A stretch of DNA of 64,000 nucleotides from Ralstonia pickettii (GTDB lineage Bacteria; Pseudomonadota; Gammaproteobacteria; Burkholderiales; Burkholderiaceae), in NCBI RefSeq assembly GCF_001699815.1, contig NZ_MCGB01000096.1, positions 1 through 64,000 on the forward strand, read 5' to 3'. The translations under genes were made by a program, and so were the position numbers. Below the pieces are notes generated by a model that ran no database searches, was not told the origin of the DNA, and saw only the letters and a list, made by a program, of their open reading frames with translations. Of this stretch, positions 35,709 through 43,469 are shown piece after piece. The number at the start of each line of letters is the position of its first letter. Positions within the stretch are counted from its first letter, which is position 1.

Positions 35709-35729
35709 CCACACGCACGCCCTCGCAAT

Positions 35730-36266
35730 ATGCCTGCCAAACGCGTTCACGCCGCCCGAGCCCTGGTCCTTGTTCTGTCCTCCATCATGAGCGTCGGCGC
35801 CTGGGCGGACTGCCGCGACACCGTGCCCGCGCCGCAGCTGTCAGGCAAGGGAGCGCTGTGCCTGCTGGGGTTCTGTCTATACGATGCGCAGTTGTGGAGC
35901 GCTGAACTCCCGCCCAGCTATGACGCGCCCTTTGCACTGGAGGTGACGTACCGGCGAGCGATCGAGCGAAGCCGCCTCATCGACACCGCCATCGACGAAA
36001 TCCGGCGGCTCCAGACCCCCGTCCCGTCCGACGACACCCTCGTGCAATGGCAGCGCGCAATGACGCCCGCCTTCCCCGATGTCAAACCCGGCGACACTTT
36101 GTGCGGCGTGTACCTGCCCGGCCGCGGAGCACGCTTCTACGCAAATGGACAACTGACGACCGAGGTGAGCGATCCCGTCTTCGCGCGCGCCTTTTTCGAT
36201 ATCTGGCTGGCACCCGGCACGCGCGCTCCGTCCCTGCGTCGTCACCTTCTGGGCAAGTCACGTTGA
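35730..36266 (+). CDS. Chalcone-isomerase-like periplasmic protein
   Basis: A 178-residue exported protein with a signal peptide (LVLVLSSIMSVGAWA) and the bacterial chalcone-isomerase-like fold (PF16036 type): KGALCLLGFCLYDAQLWS near residue 40, EVTYRRAIERSRLI, and the C-terminal FFDIWLAPGTRAPSLRRHLLG are typical. These proteins bind fatty acids or similar ligands rather than flavonoids; the enzymatic role is unknown. It sits convergently against lipocalin B (11 bp between stops) within the photoprotection island, consistent with a lipid-related job. Confidence 0.85.
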   Translation: MPAKRVHAARALVLVLSSIMSVGAWADCRDTVPAPQLSGKGALCLLGFCLYDAQLWSAELPPSYDAPFALEVTYRRAIERSRLIDTAIDEIRRLQTPVPSDDTLVQWQRAMTPAFPDVKPGDTLCGVYLPGRGARFYANGQLTTEVSDPVFARAFFDIWLAPGTRAPSLRRHLLGKSR

Positions 36267-36277
36267 TGCGCAGGCAG

Positions 36278-36910
36278 CTAGTTGGGATCTCCCGGCGACT
36301 GGAAGCCCGGTTGCCCGATTTGGCTTGGGAACTGCGGTACACGCCGGAAGCGCGAAATGTCATAACCCATCGCTTCGAAACGGCCCAATGCCGCGCGATA
36401 GTCCGCATCACTCATGTTGGGCTCGCGCGAAAACACCCAGCCGAGGCTTTTGTCCGGATAGCCGAGCAGGGTCACGCGGTATTCTGGGTCGACATAGAGC
36501 GTCAGCTGCGACACGTAGATGGGCCAGAACAACCGCACGCGCCATTCGCCGCCGCCACTGCCGTCCACCACCGAATCGACGAACTGCATGCGTTTGAGTG
36601 GGGCGTCGAAACTGCCGGGCCGATAGACGTACGCATCGTCGATACGGCCATCGGGCCGCAGCGACCATTCGGCATAGCTGCCGACGTTGCCTCGCTCTCC
36701 AAAGTACGGAATGTTGGCGATGACATACCAGCGCCCCATGTAGCGCGGCAGGTCGACCGAAACCGTCTGCAGCGGCACGGCCGCCCGCAGGTTCGGATTT
36801 GGCGGAGGGCTGGAGCAGGCAGCGCTGGCAAGCGCCAGCGCGACCACTGCCAGGTAACGTGCCCAACCTGACAGGATGACCCCACGAAGGCCTCTTTGAT
36901 GCGTTCTCAT
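36278..36910 (-). CDS. Lipocalin lipoprotein, copy B
   Basis: A 210-residue lipocalin-family lipoprotein. Lipobox LALASAAC (Cys about 32); the lipocalin motif is LPRYMGRWYVIANIPYFGERG, with a later DKSLGWVFSREPNMSDADY. It differs much from copy A, so it is not a recent duplicate; this subgroup is common next to CFA synthase genes. ATG 36910 follows GAGGAGAGCACG. Its first four codons overlap the first codons of the divergent DUF2878 gene (start 36899), an unusual head-to-head overlap. Confidence 0.88.
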   Translation of the reverse strand: MRTHQRGLRGVILSGWARYLAVVALALASAACSSPPPNPNLRAAVPLQTVSVDLPRYMGRWYVIANIPYFGERGNVGSYAEWSLRPDGRIDDAYVYRPGSFDAPLKRMQFVDSVVDGSGGGEWRVRLFWPIYVSQLTLYVDPEYRVTLLGYPDKSLGWVFSREPNMSDADYRAALGRFEAMGYDISRFRRVPQFPSQIGQPGFQSPGDPN

Positions 36911-37429
36911 CGTGCTCTCCTCTATGCGGTGGCCGGACAGGCCGGCTGGTTTGTCTGCGTGCTGAGTGCCGCGCGCGACGCCGCGTGGATCGGCATCGTC
37001 TTCGTCGCCGTACTGCTCGCGCTTCACTTGCAGCAAGCCCGCCAGCCGCAGCGGGAATTGCGGCTGGTGGTGTGGGTCGTGGTGCTGGCGGCGCCGTGGG
37101 AAACCCTCCTGATACGCGCCGGGCTCATCGCCTATCCGCACGGCACGTTGTGGGCCGGATTCGCACCGCCCTGGCTGCTGGCGCTGTGGGTGCTCTTTGC
37201 AATCCAAGTGAATGTCCTCTTTCGTTGGCTGCGCGGCAGATGGTGGCTGGCGTTGGCGCTGGGGGCCGTTGCCGGCCCGCTCTCGTTTCGTGCGGGTGCA
37301 GCGCTTGGGGCGGCACATATTTCGGCGATGGCTGCCACGCTGGGCACCCTGGCAATCGGTTGGGCGATATGGATGCCGCTACTGGTCCGGATGGGCGAGC
37401 ACAGCGACGGAACCGGCATCCCGCCCTGA
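36899..37429 (+). CDS. DUF2878 integral membrane protein
   Basis: A 176-residue protein with about five or six hydrophobic helices, matching DUF2878: an early VAGQAGWFVCVLSA, then PWETLLIRAGLIAYPHG with a conserved Glu, and PPWLLALWVLFA. No enzymatic function is established, but the family is regularly found with CFA-synthase/DUF1365 operons. ATG 36899 follows GAAGG; an in-frame GTG at 36932 would avoid overlapping lipocalin B. Its stop is 15 bp from the convergent CFA-like methyltransferase gene. Confidence 0.85.
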   Translation: MRSHRALLYAVAGQAGWFVCVLSAARDAAWIGIVFVAVLLALHLQQARQPQRELRLVVWVVVLAAPWETLLIRAGLIAYPHGTLWAGFAPPWLLALWVLFAIQVNVLFRWLRGRWWLALALGAVAGPLSFRAGAALGAAHISAMAATLGTLAIGWAIWMPLLVRMGEHSDGTGIPP

Positions 37430-37444
37430 CTGCCGCTCCGCTCC

Positions 37445-38545
37445 CTAACGCTTGACGAATCGGTAATGCGCCACGCCCCATTCGTTGCCGTCTGCATAGC
37501 CGAACAACGTCGACACCGCCAGGTAGAACATGCGCCACCGCTGAAACCACACGGCCGCCTGGGGCTTGCCATAGGTCTGGACGAACACCGGCATCAAACG
37601 ATCACGGGCCGCGTCGAGGTTGGCTAGCCAATGGTTGGCGGTGCGCGCGTAGTGCATGCCGCTGACCCACCAGTGCCGCGCCATGCGCAGGTCGTCCTGG
37701 AACTCCAGCAGCAACGCCTCCGATGGCATCGTGCCGCCAGTGAAGAAATACTTCGACATCCAGTCGGTGCCGTCCTGCACCTGGAAGTGATACGCCAGCG
37801 TGCGATGCGCAAAGATGTGCACGAACAGCACCGCATCCGGTCGCATCCACCGCGCGATCTTGCCCAGCAACAGGCCGTAGTTCTTCATGTGCTCGAACAT
37901 CTCGATCGACACGACCCGGTCGAAGAGACCGCCCTTGGGCATCTCTGCAAAGTCGAAATCGACGATGTTTCCCGTGTGCACGGTCAGGTTCGTCAGGCCG
38001 CGCTCGGCTGCCCGGGCCTCGATCCAGCTGCGCTGGCCCCGCGAATTCGACAACGCCACAATGCGCGCGTTGGGATAGCGCTTGGCCATCCATAGCGACA
38101 GCGAACCCCAACCGCAGCCCAGGTCCAGAATGCACTGACCGTCGGCCAGGCTGGCACGCTCGGCGTAGCACGCAAACATCGCCTCTTCGGCTTCGGCCAG
38201 CGTTTCGTTGCCGTTCGGGTACAGGGCGCAGGAGTATTTCAGCTGCGGCCCCAGATGCGCCTCGAAGAACGCAGGCGGCAATTCGTAGTGCTGCGTATTG
38301 GCCGCGTCTGTCTCAATGGCAATGGGGCTGCCATGCAGCTCGTCCAGCAACGCATTGAAGCGCCGCGAACGCAGTTCGCCGTCGTTCAGACCCTCGTCTC
38401 GCAGGCGTTGGCGCATGAGGGCGCGCATGCCCGCACGAACGAGCCCATCCGGCAGCCATCCGCGCTCGCAGCACTGGATGAGCCAGCCGTCACTGGCGTC
38501 GGCCGCAGCCTGCGGCGGTAGGGTCGGCGTGGACAGTGCAGTCAT
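37445..38545 (-). CDS. CFA-synthase-like SAM methyltransferase, second copy
   Basis: A 366-residue member of the cyclopropane-fatty-acyl-phospholipid synthase superfamily. The SAM site is ILDLGCGWGSLSLW (about 140-153) and motif post-I reads IVALSNSRGQR. The lipid-side segment is divergent (HYELPPAFFEAHLGPQLKYS instead of the canonical HYDLGNDFY), so it probably methylates a different lipid from the true Cfa upstream. ATG 38545 follows AAGGAGCTTTTC. It is the last gene of the merR-to-cfa operon, 32 bp behind DUF1295. A role in methyl-branched or furan fatty acids is plausible but unproven. Confidence 0.87.
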   Translation of the reverse strand: MTALSTPTLPPQAAADASDGWLIQCCERGWLPDGLVRAGMRALMRQRLRDEGLNDGELRSRRFNALLDELHGSPIAIETDAANTQHYELPPAFFEAHLGPQLKYSCALYPNGNETLAEAEEAMFACYAERASLADGQCILDLGCGWGSLSLWMAKRYPNARIVALSNSRGQRSWIEARAAERGLTNLTVHTGNIVDFDFAEMPKGGLFDRVVSIEMFEHMKNYGLLLGKIARWMRPDAVLFVHIFAHRTLAYHFQVQDGTDWMSKYFFTGGTMPSEALLLEFQDDLRMARHWWVSGMHYARTANHWLANLDAARDRLMPVFVQTYGKPQAAVWFQRWRMFYLAVSTLFGYADGNEWGVAHYRFVKR

Positions 38546-38577
38546 GAAAAGCTCCTTGGAATCTGTACGTGTGTACG

Positions 38578-39360
38578 TCAGTGGCGCGGCGGCCATGGGA
38601 TCAGCACGCTCGTTGTGCGGGCGTATTCGGCGTAGTCGTCTCGCGTTGCGCGCATGTGGGCTTCAAGCATGGGAACGCCCGAAACCTTGATGAGCAGCCA
38701 CGCCATGGCCACCGGCGGCAACAGCGTCAGCCATGCCCACGGCGTGCCGAGCGCCAGGGGCACGTAGGCCAGCCAGTGCACGCATTCAAAGAAATAATTG
38801 GGATGCCGCGAATAGCGCCACAGCCCCGCCCGGCAGGTCTTGCCGCGGTTGGCCGGGTCCGCCGCAAAGCTGCGCAGTTGCCGGTCCGCCAGTGCCTCGC
38901 CGGCCACGGCAATCAGCCACAGCGCAATCGCAATCGCCATGGCAACCGCGCCTGGTGAATCGGGGCGGTAGCTCGGCACGGCAAACGCGATCGACAGAAA
39001 CATCGATACCGCCGCCTGCACCTGGAAGAAGCCGAACATGTTTCGGGGTGCGGCTGCGCCCCACTCCTGGCGCAACTTGCGGTAGCGCGCGTCTTCCGGC
39101 TTGCCGGCATTGCGCTGCCACAAGTGCCAGCCCAGGCGCGCGCCCCACACCGCGCCACCCGCACCGACCAGCAAGCGTGCCGGCAACGAACCCGTGCCCA
39201 ACCCGGCGTACAGCAATGCCACCGCGCCCAGGGAGAATGCCCAGACCGGATCGACCATGCCGGCATTCTCGGTGCGCAACTGCCACGCCCACACGGCACT
39301 GAACACCGCCACCAGGAATACCAGCGAGACGAGCGCGACCCCAATCGCAGGCATGGTCAT
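38578..39360 (-). CDS. DUF1295 membrane protein (steroid-5-alpha-reductase-like)
   Basis: A 260-residue protein with about six or seven membrane helices and the C-terminal pattern of NADPH-dependent membrane reductases/methyltransferases of the ICMT/5-alpha-reductase fold (GLWRYSRHPNYFFECVHW, about 189-206). Homologues are co-regulated with CFA-type genes in the Rhodobacter singlet-oxygen regulon. It overlaps the Cfa gene by 4 bp (ATGA), indicating coupled translation. Likely acts on a membrane lipid intermediate; the reaction is not established. Confidence 0.88.
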   Translation of the reverse strand: MTMPAIGVALVSLVFLVAVFSAVWAWQLRTENAGMVDPVWAFSLGAVALLYAGLGTGSLPARLLVGAGGAVWGARLGWHLWQRNAGKPEDARYRKLRQEWGAAAPRNMFGFFQVQAAVSMFLSIAFAVPSYRPDSPGAVAMAIAIALWLIAVAGEALADRQLRSFAADPANRGKTCRAGLWRYSRHPNYFFECVHWLAYVPLALGTPWAWLTLLPPVAMAWLLIKVSGVPMLEAHMRATRDDYAEYARTTSVLIPWPPRH

Positions 39361-40556
39361 CCCCGCTGCAACAGAAACTGCGACACACCGATCCGGCCCT
39401 CGTCAAACCCGGCCTCGCAGTAGGCGAAGTACAGGCGCCAGATGCGGATGAAGGCATCATCGAATCCGAGTGCGCGCACGGCATCGAGCCGGGCTTCGAA
39501 ACGCTGGCTCCAGCGGCGCAGTGTCTCTGCGTAATCGCGGCCGAAGTCGAGGCGGTCCACCACACGCAAGCCGTGCTGCTCCGCCAGCTTGATGAAGCGC
39601 TCACGGCTGGGCAACATGCCGCCCGGGAAAATGAACTGCTGGATGAAATCGGTGCCGGCGCGATAGCGCTCGAAATGCGCTTCGTCGATGGTGATGCTCT
39701 GCACCAGCGCGCGCCCCCCATGCCGCAGGCAGCGCACCAGCGTCCGGAAGTAGCTTGGCCAGTAAGCCTCGCCCACTGCCTCGAACATCTCGATGGACGC
39801 GATGGCGTCGTACGCCCCATCCAGATCCCGATAGTCACGCAGCTCAACCCGGGCCCGGGGCTCGCCGGCCAGGCGCTCGGCCGTGTAGCGGCGCTGTTCT
39901 TCCGAGAGCGTGATGCCGTGCACATGCGCACCGCGCGCACAGGCCATCTCCATTAGACCGCCCCATCCGCAGCCGATTTCCAGCACGTCCATGCCGGGCT
40001 CCACCCTCAGCAGGTCGCACACGCGCCGGAACTTGGCGGCTTGCGCCTCAGCAAGCCCATGCCGCAGATTGCCGTTGAACCAGGCAGACGAATACGCCAT
40101 GCCTTCGTCCAGCCAGAGGCGATAAAAATCGTTACCCAGGTCGTAATGCAAATGGATATTGCGACGGCTGCCGCGGCGGCTGTTCCGGCGCAGCAGGTGG
40201 CGCAGGCGCAGGACGGAGCGCGCCAGCGCATTCCCGAAGATCGCCTGGTCCAGCGTGGCCGCGTTGACGATGGCCAGCCGCAGCAGGTTGGTGAGGTTGC
40301 CGGAGTCGATCCATCCGTCGCGATACGCCTCGGCAAAGCCCACGTCGCCGCTGCGCAGGATGCGCCCGCAGGCGCGCCAGTCGGTGATGCGCAGATCCGC
40401 CGCGAGCGGCGAAGCGGCATCGCCGATCTGCACATCGCCATCAGGCGTGACAAGGTGAAGGGAGCCGTGCCGCAGCCGACCGGCCAGCGCCAGAAACAGC
40501 CGGCCGGCAGCAGGAACATGGGGCGGCACCCAGGCAAGGGAGCGCGAGACTGTCAT
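39357..40556 (-). CDS. cfa: Cyclopropane-fatty-acyl-phospholipid synthase
   Basis: A 399-residue SAM-dependent enzyme adding a methylene (or methyl) group to unsaturated phospholipid acyl chains. The N-terminal lipid-binding domain (1-105) precedes NIHLHYDLGNDFYRLWLDEG, the SAM-binding VLEIGCGWGGLMEMA (about 193-207), and IEMFEAVGEAYWPSYF with the conserved glutamate of the bicarbonate site. ATG 40556 overlaps the stop of the DUF1365 gene by 4 bp, and its own stop overlaps DUF1295. Part of a tightly coupled lipid-modification operon. Confidence 0.92.
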   Translation of the reverse strand: MTVSRSLAWVPPHVPAAGRLFLALAGRLRHGSLHLVTPDGDVQIGDAASPLAADLRITDWRACGRILRSGDVGFAEAYRDGWIDSGNLTNLLRLAIVNAATLDQAIFGNALARSVLRLRHLLRRNSRRGSRRNIHLHYDLGNDFYRLWLDEGMAYSSAWFNGNLRHGLAEAQAAKFRRVCDLLRVEPGMDVLEIGCGWGGLMEMACARGAHVHGITLSEEQRRYTAERLAGEPRARVELRDYRDLDGAYDAIASIEMFEAVGEAYWPSYFRTLVRCLRHGGRALVQSITIDEAHFERYRAGTDFIQQFIFPGGMLPSRERFIKLAEQHGLRVVDRLDFGRDYAETLRRWSQRFEARLDAVRALGFDDAFIRIWRLYFAYCEAGFDEGRIGVSQFLLQRG

Positions 40557-41320
40557 CGGGAGTTCTCCGGAGAAGATCTGTCGTGCGGGGCGCGGCCAAA
40601 GAACGGCACGCCCTTGAACCACAAGCGCAGGGCTTGCCAATGGATGCGGCCGATGACCTGCAGTGCAAGCAAGGGCTGGCGCAGCAGCGCGCGCCGCAGG
40701 TGAGCGGCATCGAAAGGCTGCAACCGGCCGCCGATGGCGGTATGCAGCAAGGCGCCGTCTCGGTCGTGATAATCGATGCGCACCAGCGCCGTTGCAGCGC
40801 CCTCGGCAAAGCGGAACCGATAGCCGCCCTCGACCCTGCAGAAGGGCGATACATGCAGCTGCTTGCGGCACGTCAGCACGGTGTGCGCGTCGATGGCCCC
40901 ACCGCCCTGCGCGCACAGCAGGTATTGATGGTGCTGCCCAAAGGTGTTGTTGACCTCGGCCAATACGGCGCGCAGCGTGCCGGCCGCGTCGTGGCAATAC
41001 CAGAACGAGACGGGGTTGAACATCCAGCCGGCAATACGCGGAAACGTCTGCAGCCAGACCTCGCCATCGGCAGGCAAACCTGTGCTGCTCAGCACGCCAC
41101 GTATCCAGGTGAGCAGGTCCGTGCCGTCTCGCGGGCCGTAGTCTCGCGTGCGCAAAGACAGCGGCCGTAGGCAGTTGACGCCAAACCACGTCCCGGTCAG
41201 GCGCCCCAGCGCGGAAAGCTTCACGCGCACGGCAAACACCGGATAGACAAAGCGATTGGCCACCGGCCGCAGGCGGCGGTGCATGACCTGGCCGACAAGA
41301 AGCTGCGCGTCGCCGTTCAT
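40553..41320 (-). CDS. DUF1365 protein
   Basis: A 255-residue protein of DUF1365, almost always found next to a CFA synthase and a COG2907 flavoprotein. Visible family blocks: GQVMHRRLRPVANRFVYPVF at the start, RIAGWMFNPVSFWYCHD, LAEVNNTFGQHHQYLL and the C-terminal HWQALRLWFKGVPF. No catalytic residues are known. It overlaps both neighbours by 4 bp. Homologues in Rhodobacter belong to the singlet-oxygen (RpoE/ChrR) regulon and have been linked to modified unsaturated fatty acids. Confidence 0.92.
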   Translation of the reverse strand: MNGDAQLLVGQVMHRRLRPVANRFVYPVFAVRVKLSALGRLTGTWFGVNCLRPLSLRTRDYGPRDGTDLLTWIRGVLSSTGLPADGEVWLQTFPRIAGWMFNPVSFWYCHDAAGTLRAVLAEVNNTFGQHHQYLLCAQGGGAIDAHTVLTCRKQLHVSPFCRVEGGYRFRFAEGAATALVRIDYHDRDGALLHTAIGGRLQPFDAAHLRRALLRQPLLALQVIGRIHWQALRLWFKGVPFFGRAPHDRSSPENSR

Positions 41321-42612
41321 GGCGCCACCTGCGCCCAGGCTGGAGCGCAGCCGAAATCCGCCACGACGCGCAGGGCGGACTTCAGCCCATCTTCGTGGAA
41401 TCCGTAGCCGGTCCAGGCGCCTGCAAACCAGGTGCGACTGCGGCCCTGCAATGCCGGCAGGCGGGCCTGCGCGTCGATGGCCGGTTGGTCGAACACCGGA
41501 TGCTCGTATTCGAAGCGCCGATACTCAAGCTCGGGCGCGGGCGGCGCGGATGGATTGAGTGTGACCACTACGGGCGTCGACACCGGCAATGGTTGCAGCT
41601 GGTTCAGCAGATAGCTGACGCACGGTGCGCCCCCCGAGGCGCCGGCGTGGGGCGCATCCAGATAGTTCCACGCCGACCACACGCGCCGTCGGCGCGGCAA
41701 CAGGCGGGTATCCCGATGCAGGAATGCGGTGTTGGGCTGGTACCGGAAAGCGCCCAGCACGGCGCGCTCGTCGTCGGTGGCATCGTCGAGCAGCTGCAGC
41801 GTCTGCGGAGCGTGTGTGGCGAGCACCACAGCGTCGTATCGCTCGCTTCCCGAATCCATGCGCACATCGACATGGGTCTCTGCCCGGCGGATGCCTCGCA
41901 CCGGCGTGCCGACACGCACATCGGCCAGCCGGCTGGCAATCGCCTGCACATAGCTGCGCGCGCCGCCTTTGACGGTACGCCAACGCGGCCGGTTGAAGAC
42001 CTGCAGCAAGCCGTGGTTTAGACAGAATCGAAGGAACGTTTCGGCTGGAAATGCCAGGATCTCGCGGCTCGGCGTCGACCAGATTGCGGCCGCCATCGGC
42101 AGCAGATAGTGCGCGCAGAACGGCTCGCCATAGCGGCCGGCAGCCAGCAGCGCACCGAGGCTGTGGCGCTCGTTTCTGGCCACCGCCAGGTTGGCGTGCG
42201 CCTGGCGGTTGAAGCGCAGGATGTCGCGCAGCATGGACAGGAACCGCGCCGACACCAGATTGCGCGGCTGAGCAAAGACCGTGCCGAGGCTGGTGCCGGC
42301 CCACTCCAGCGTTCCGCCGTCGACCGATACGCTGAACGACATGTCGCTCTCGCAATGCGCCACGCCAAGCTCGTCAAACAGCGCGATCAGGTTCGGATAC
42401 GTGCGCGAATTGAACACGAGAAAGCCGGTATCGACGCCGAAGACCTGTCCGCCCTCTTCGATGTCGACTGTATTGGTATGTCCGCCAAGCCGTGGGGCGG
42501 CCTCGAACAGCGTCACGGCGTGCCGCTTCGCAAGAAAATGCGCCGCCGCCAGCCCCGAGATACCGGAGCCGACCACGGCGATACGCTTTGCAGGAAACTG
42601 AAGAATGTTCAA
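41317..42612 (-). CDS. COG2907 FAD-dependent oxidoreductase
   Basis: A 431-residue amine-oxidase-fold flavoprotein (predicted NAD/FAD-binding, COG2907). The N-terminal FAD motif is VVGSGISGLAAAHFLAK followed by FEAAPRLGGHTNTVD; the C-terminal FAD contact reads WFAGAWTGYGFHEDGLKSA. The best start is a TTG at 42612 behind AAGAGG; no ATG is suitable. It lies 28 bp after folE. In the genetic neighbourhood with cfa and DUF1365 it is the likely desaturase/oxidase acting on methylated fatty-acyl chains, as suggested for the Rhodobacter homologue; this is inference. Confidence 0.88.
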   Translation of the reverse strand: MNILQFPAKRIAVVGSGISGLAAAHFLAKRHAVTLFEAAPRLGGHTNTVDIEEGGQVFGVDTGFLVFNSRTYPNLIALFDELGVAHCESDMSFSVSVDGGTLEWAGTSLGTVFAQPRNLVSARFLSMLRDILRFNRQAHANLAVARNERHSLGALLAAGRYGEPFCAHYLLPMAAAIWSTPSREILAFPAETFLRFCLNHGLLQVFNRPRWRTVKGGARSYVQAIASRLADVRVGTPVRGIRRAETHVDVRMDSGSERYDAVVLATHAPQTLQLLDDATDDERAVLGAFRYQPNTAFLHRDTRLLPRRRRVWSAWNYLDAPHAGASGGAPCVSYLLNQLQPLPVSTPVVVTLNPSAPPAPELEYRRFEYEHPVFDQPAIDAQARLPALQGRSRTWFAGAWTGYGFHEDGLKSALRVVADFGCAPAWAQVAP

Positions 42613-42640
42613 GGCAATGCCTCTTGGGGTGGCTGGGCGC

Positions 42641-43369
42641 TCATCCGCCGTTGCGGCCGGGCAGCAGCGCAAGAAATTCGCGCCGCAGGCTAGCGTCGGT
42701 CAGAAACACGCCGCGCATCACGCTGCTCACCATGCGCGACTCGTCGTCTTTCGTGCCGCGCCAGTGCATGCAGTAGTGTTCCGCCTCCAGCACGACAGCC
42801 AGGCCGTCGGGCTCCATCCGGTCTTCCAGCAAATCGGCAATCTGCTTGATGGCTTCTTCCTGGATCTGCGGACGGCTCATGACCCAGTCGATCAGCCGGG
42901 CGTACTTGGACAGCCCGATGAGCTGCGAGTCCTGGCGCGGCATGACACCGACCCACGCACGTCCCATCACCGGACACAGGTGGTGCGAGCAGGCGCTGCG
43001 CACCCGCAACGGCCCGACCACCATCAGCTCGTTGAGCCGCTCCGCGTTCGGAAACGCCGTCACTTCGGGGGCTTCGACGTAGCGCCCGGCAAACACCTCG
43101 CGTACGAACATCTTGGCCACGCGGCGCGCCGTTTCCTGGCTGTTGTGGTCTTGCTCCACGTCGATGACGAGCGCGCGCAGCACCGCCTGCAGGCGCTCCT
43201 CAACCTCTGCCTGGAGCAGATCCAGTTCGCCGTCGCGCAGGTAGGCGGCGATGTTGTCGTTGGCGTGAAAGCGGTGGCCGGCGCTCATCAGCCGCTCCCG
43301 AATCCGGACAGAAAGCGGCACGCTGCCAACCGCACCGGCAAACCCGGGCGGATCCAAAGTCAGTTTCAT
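42641..43369 (-). CDS. folE: GTP cyclohydrolase I
   Basis: A 242-residue enzyme making dihydroneopterin triphosphate, the first step to folate and pterins. Zinc ligands C127, H130 (SACSHHLCP) and C200 (EHYCMHWRG) are present, with the family blocks HNSQETARRVAKMFVREVF and GLSKYARLIDW. The N-terminus is longer than needed. ATG 43369 follows GGAGGCAACTTCA. As the gene after the MerR regulator in a photolyase island it probably raises the supply of the folate antenna cofactor (methenyltetrahydrofolate) used by photolyase and cry-DASH. It may be a second folE in the genome. Confidence 0.95.
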   Translation of the reverse strand: MKLTLDPPGFAGAVGSVPLSVRIRERLMSAGHRFHANDNIAAYLRDGELDLLQAEVEERLQAVLRALVIDVEQDHNSQETARRVAKMFVREVFAGRYVEAPEVTAFPNAERLNELMVVGPLRVRSACSHHLCPVMGRAWVGVMPRQDSQLIGLSKYARLIDWVMSRPQIQEEAIKQIADLLEDRMEPDGLAVVLEAEHYCMHWRGTKDDESRMVSSVMRGVFLTDASLRREFLALLPGRNGG

Positions 43370-43469
43370 TGAAGTTGCCTCCGAAAAGTCGGCGGTGCTT
43401 TCACCGCCCATGCCGCCTCAGGCAAGCTGCCGCGCGAGGCGGGTGGGACGCATACCCACCTATACGCAG

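Noticed and set aside
38545-38578. Considering the second CFA-like methyltransferase a duplicate of Cfa
   Set aside because: The lipid-side motif and N-terminal domain differ strongly, so it is a separate subfamily and not a recent copy.
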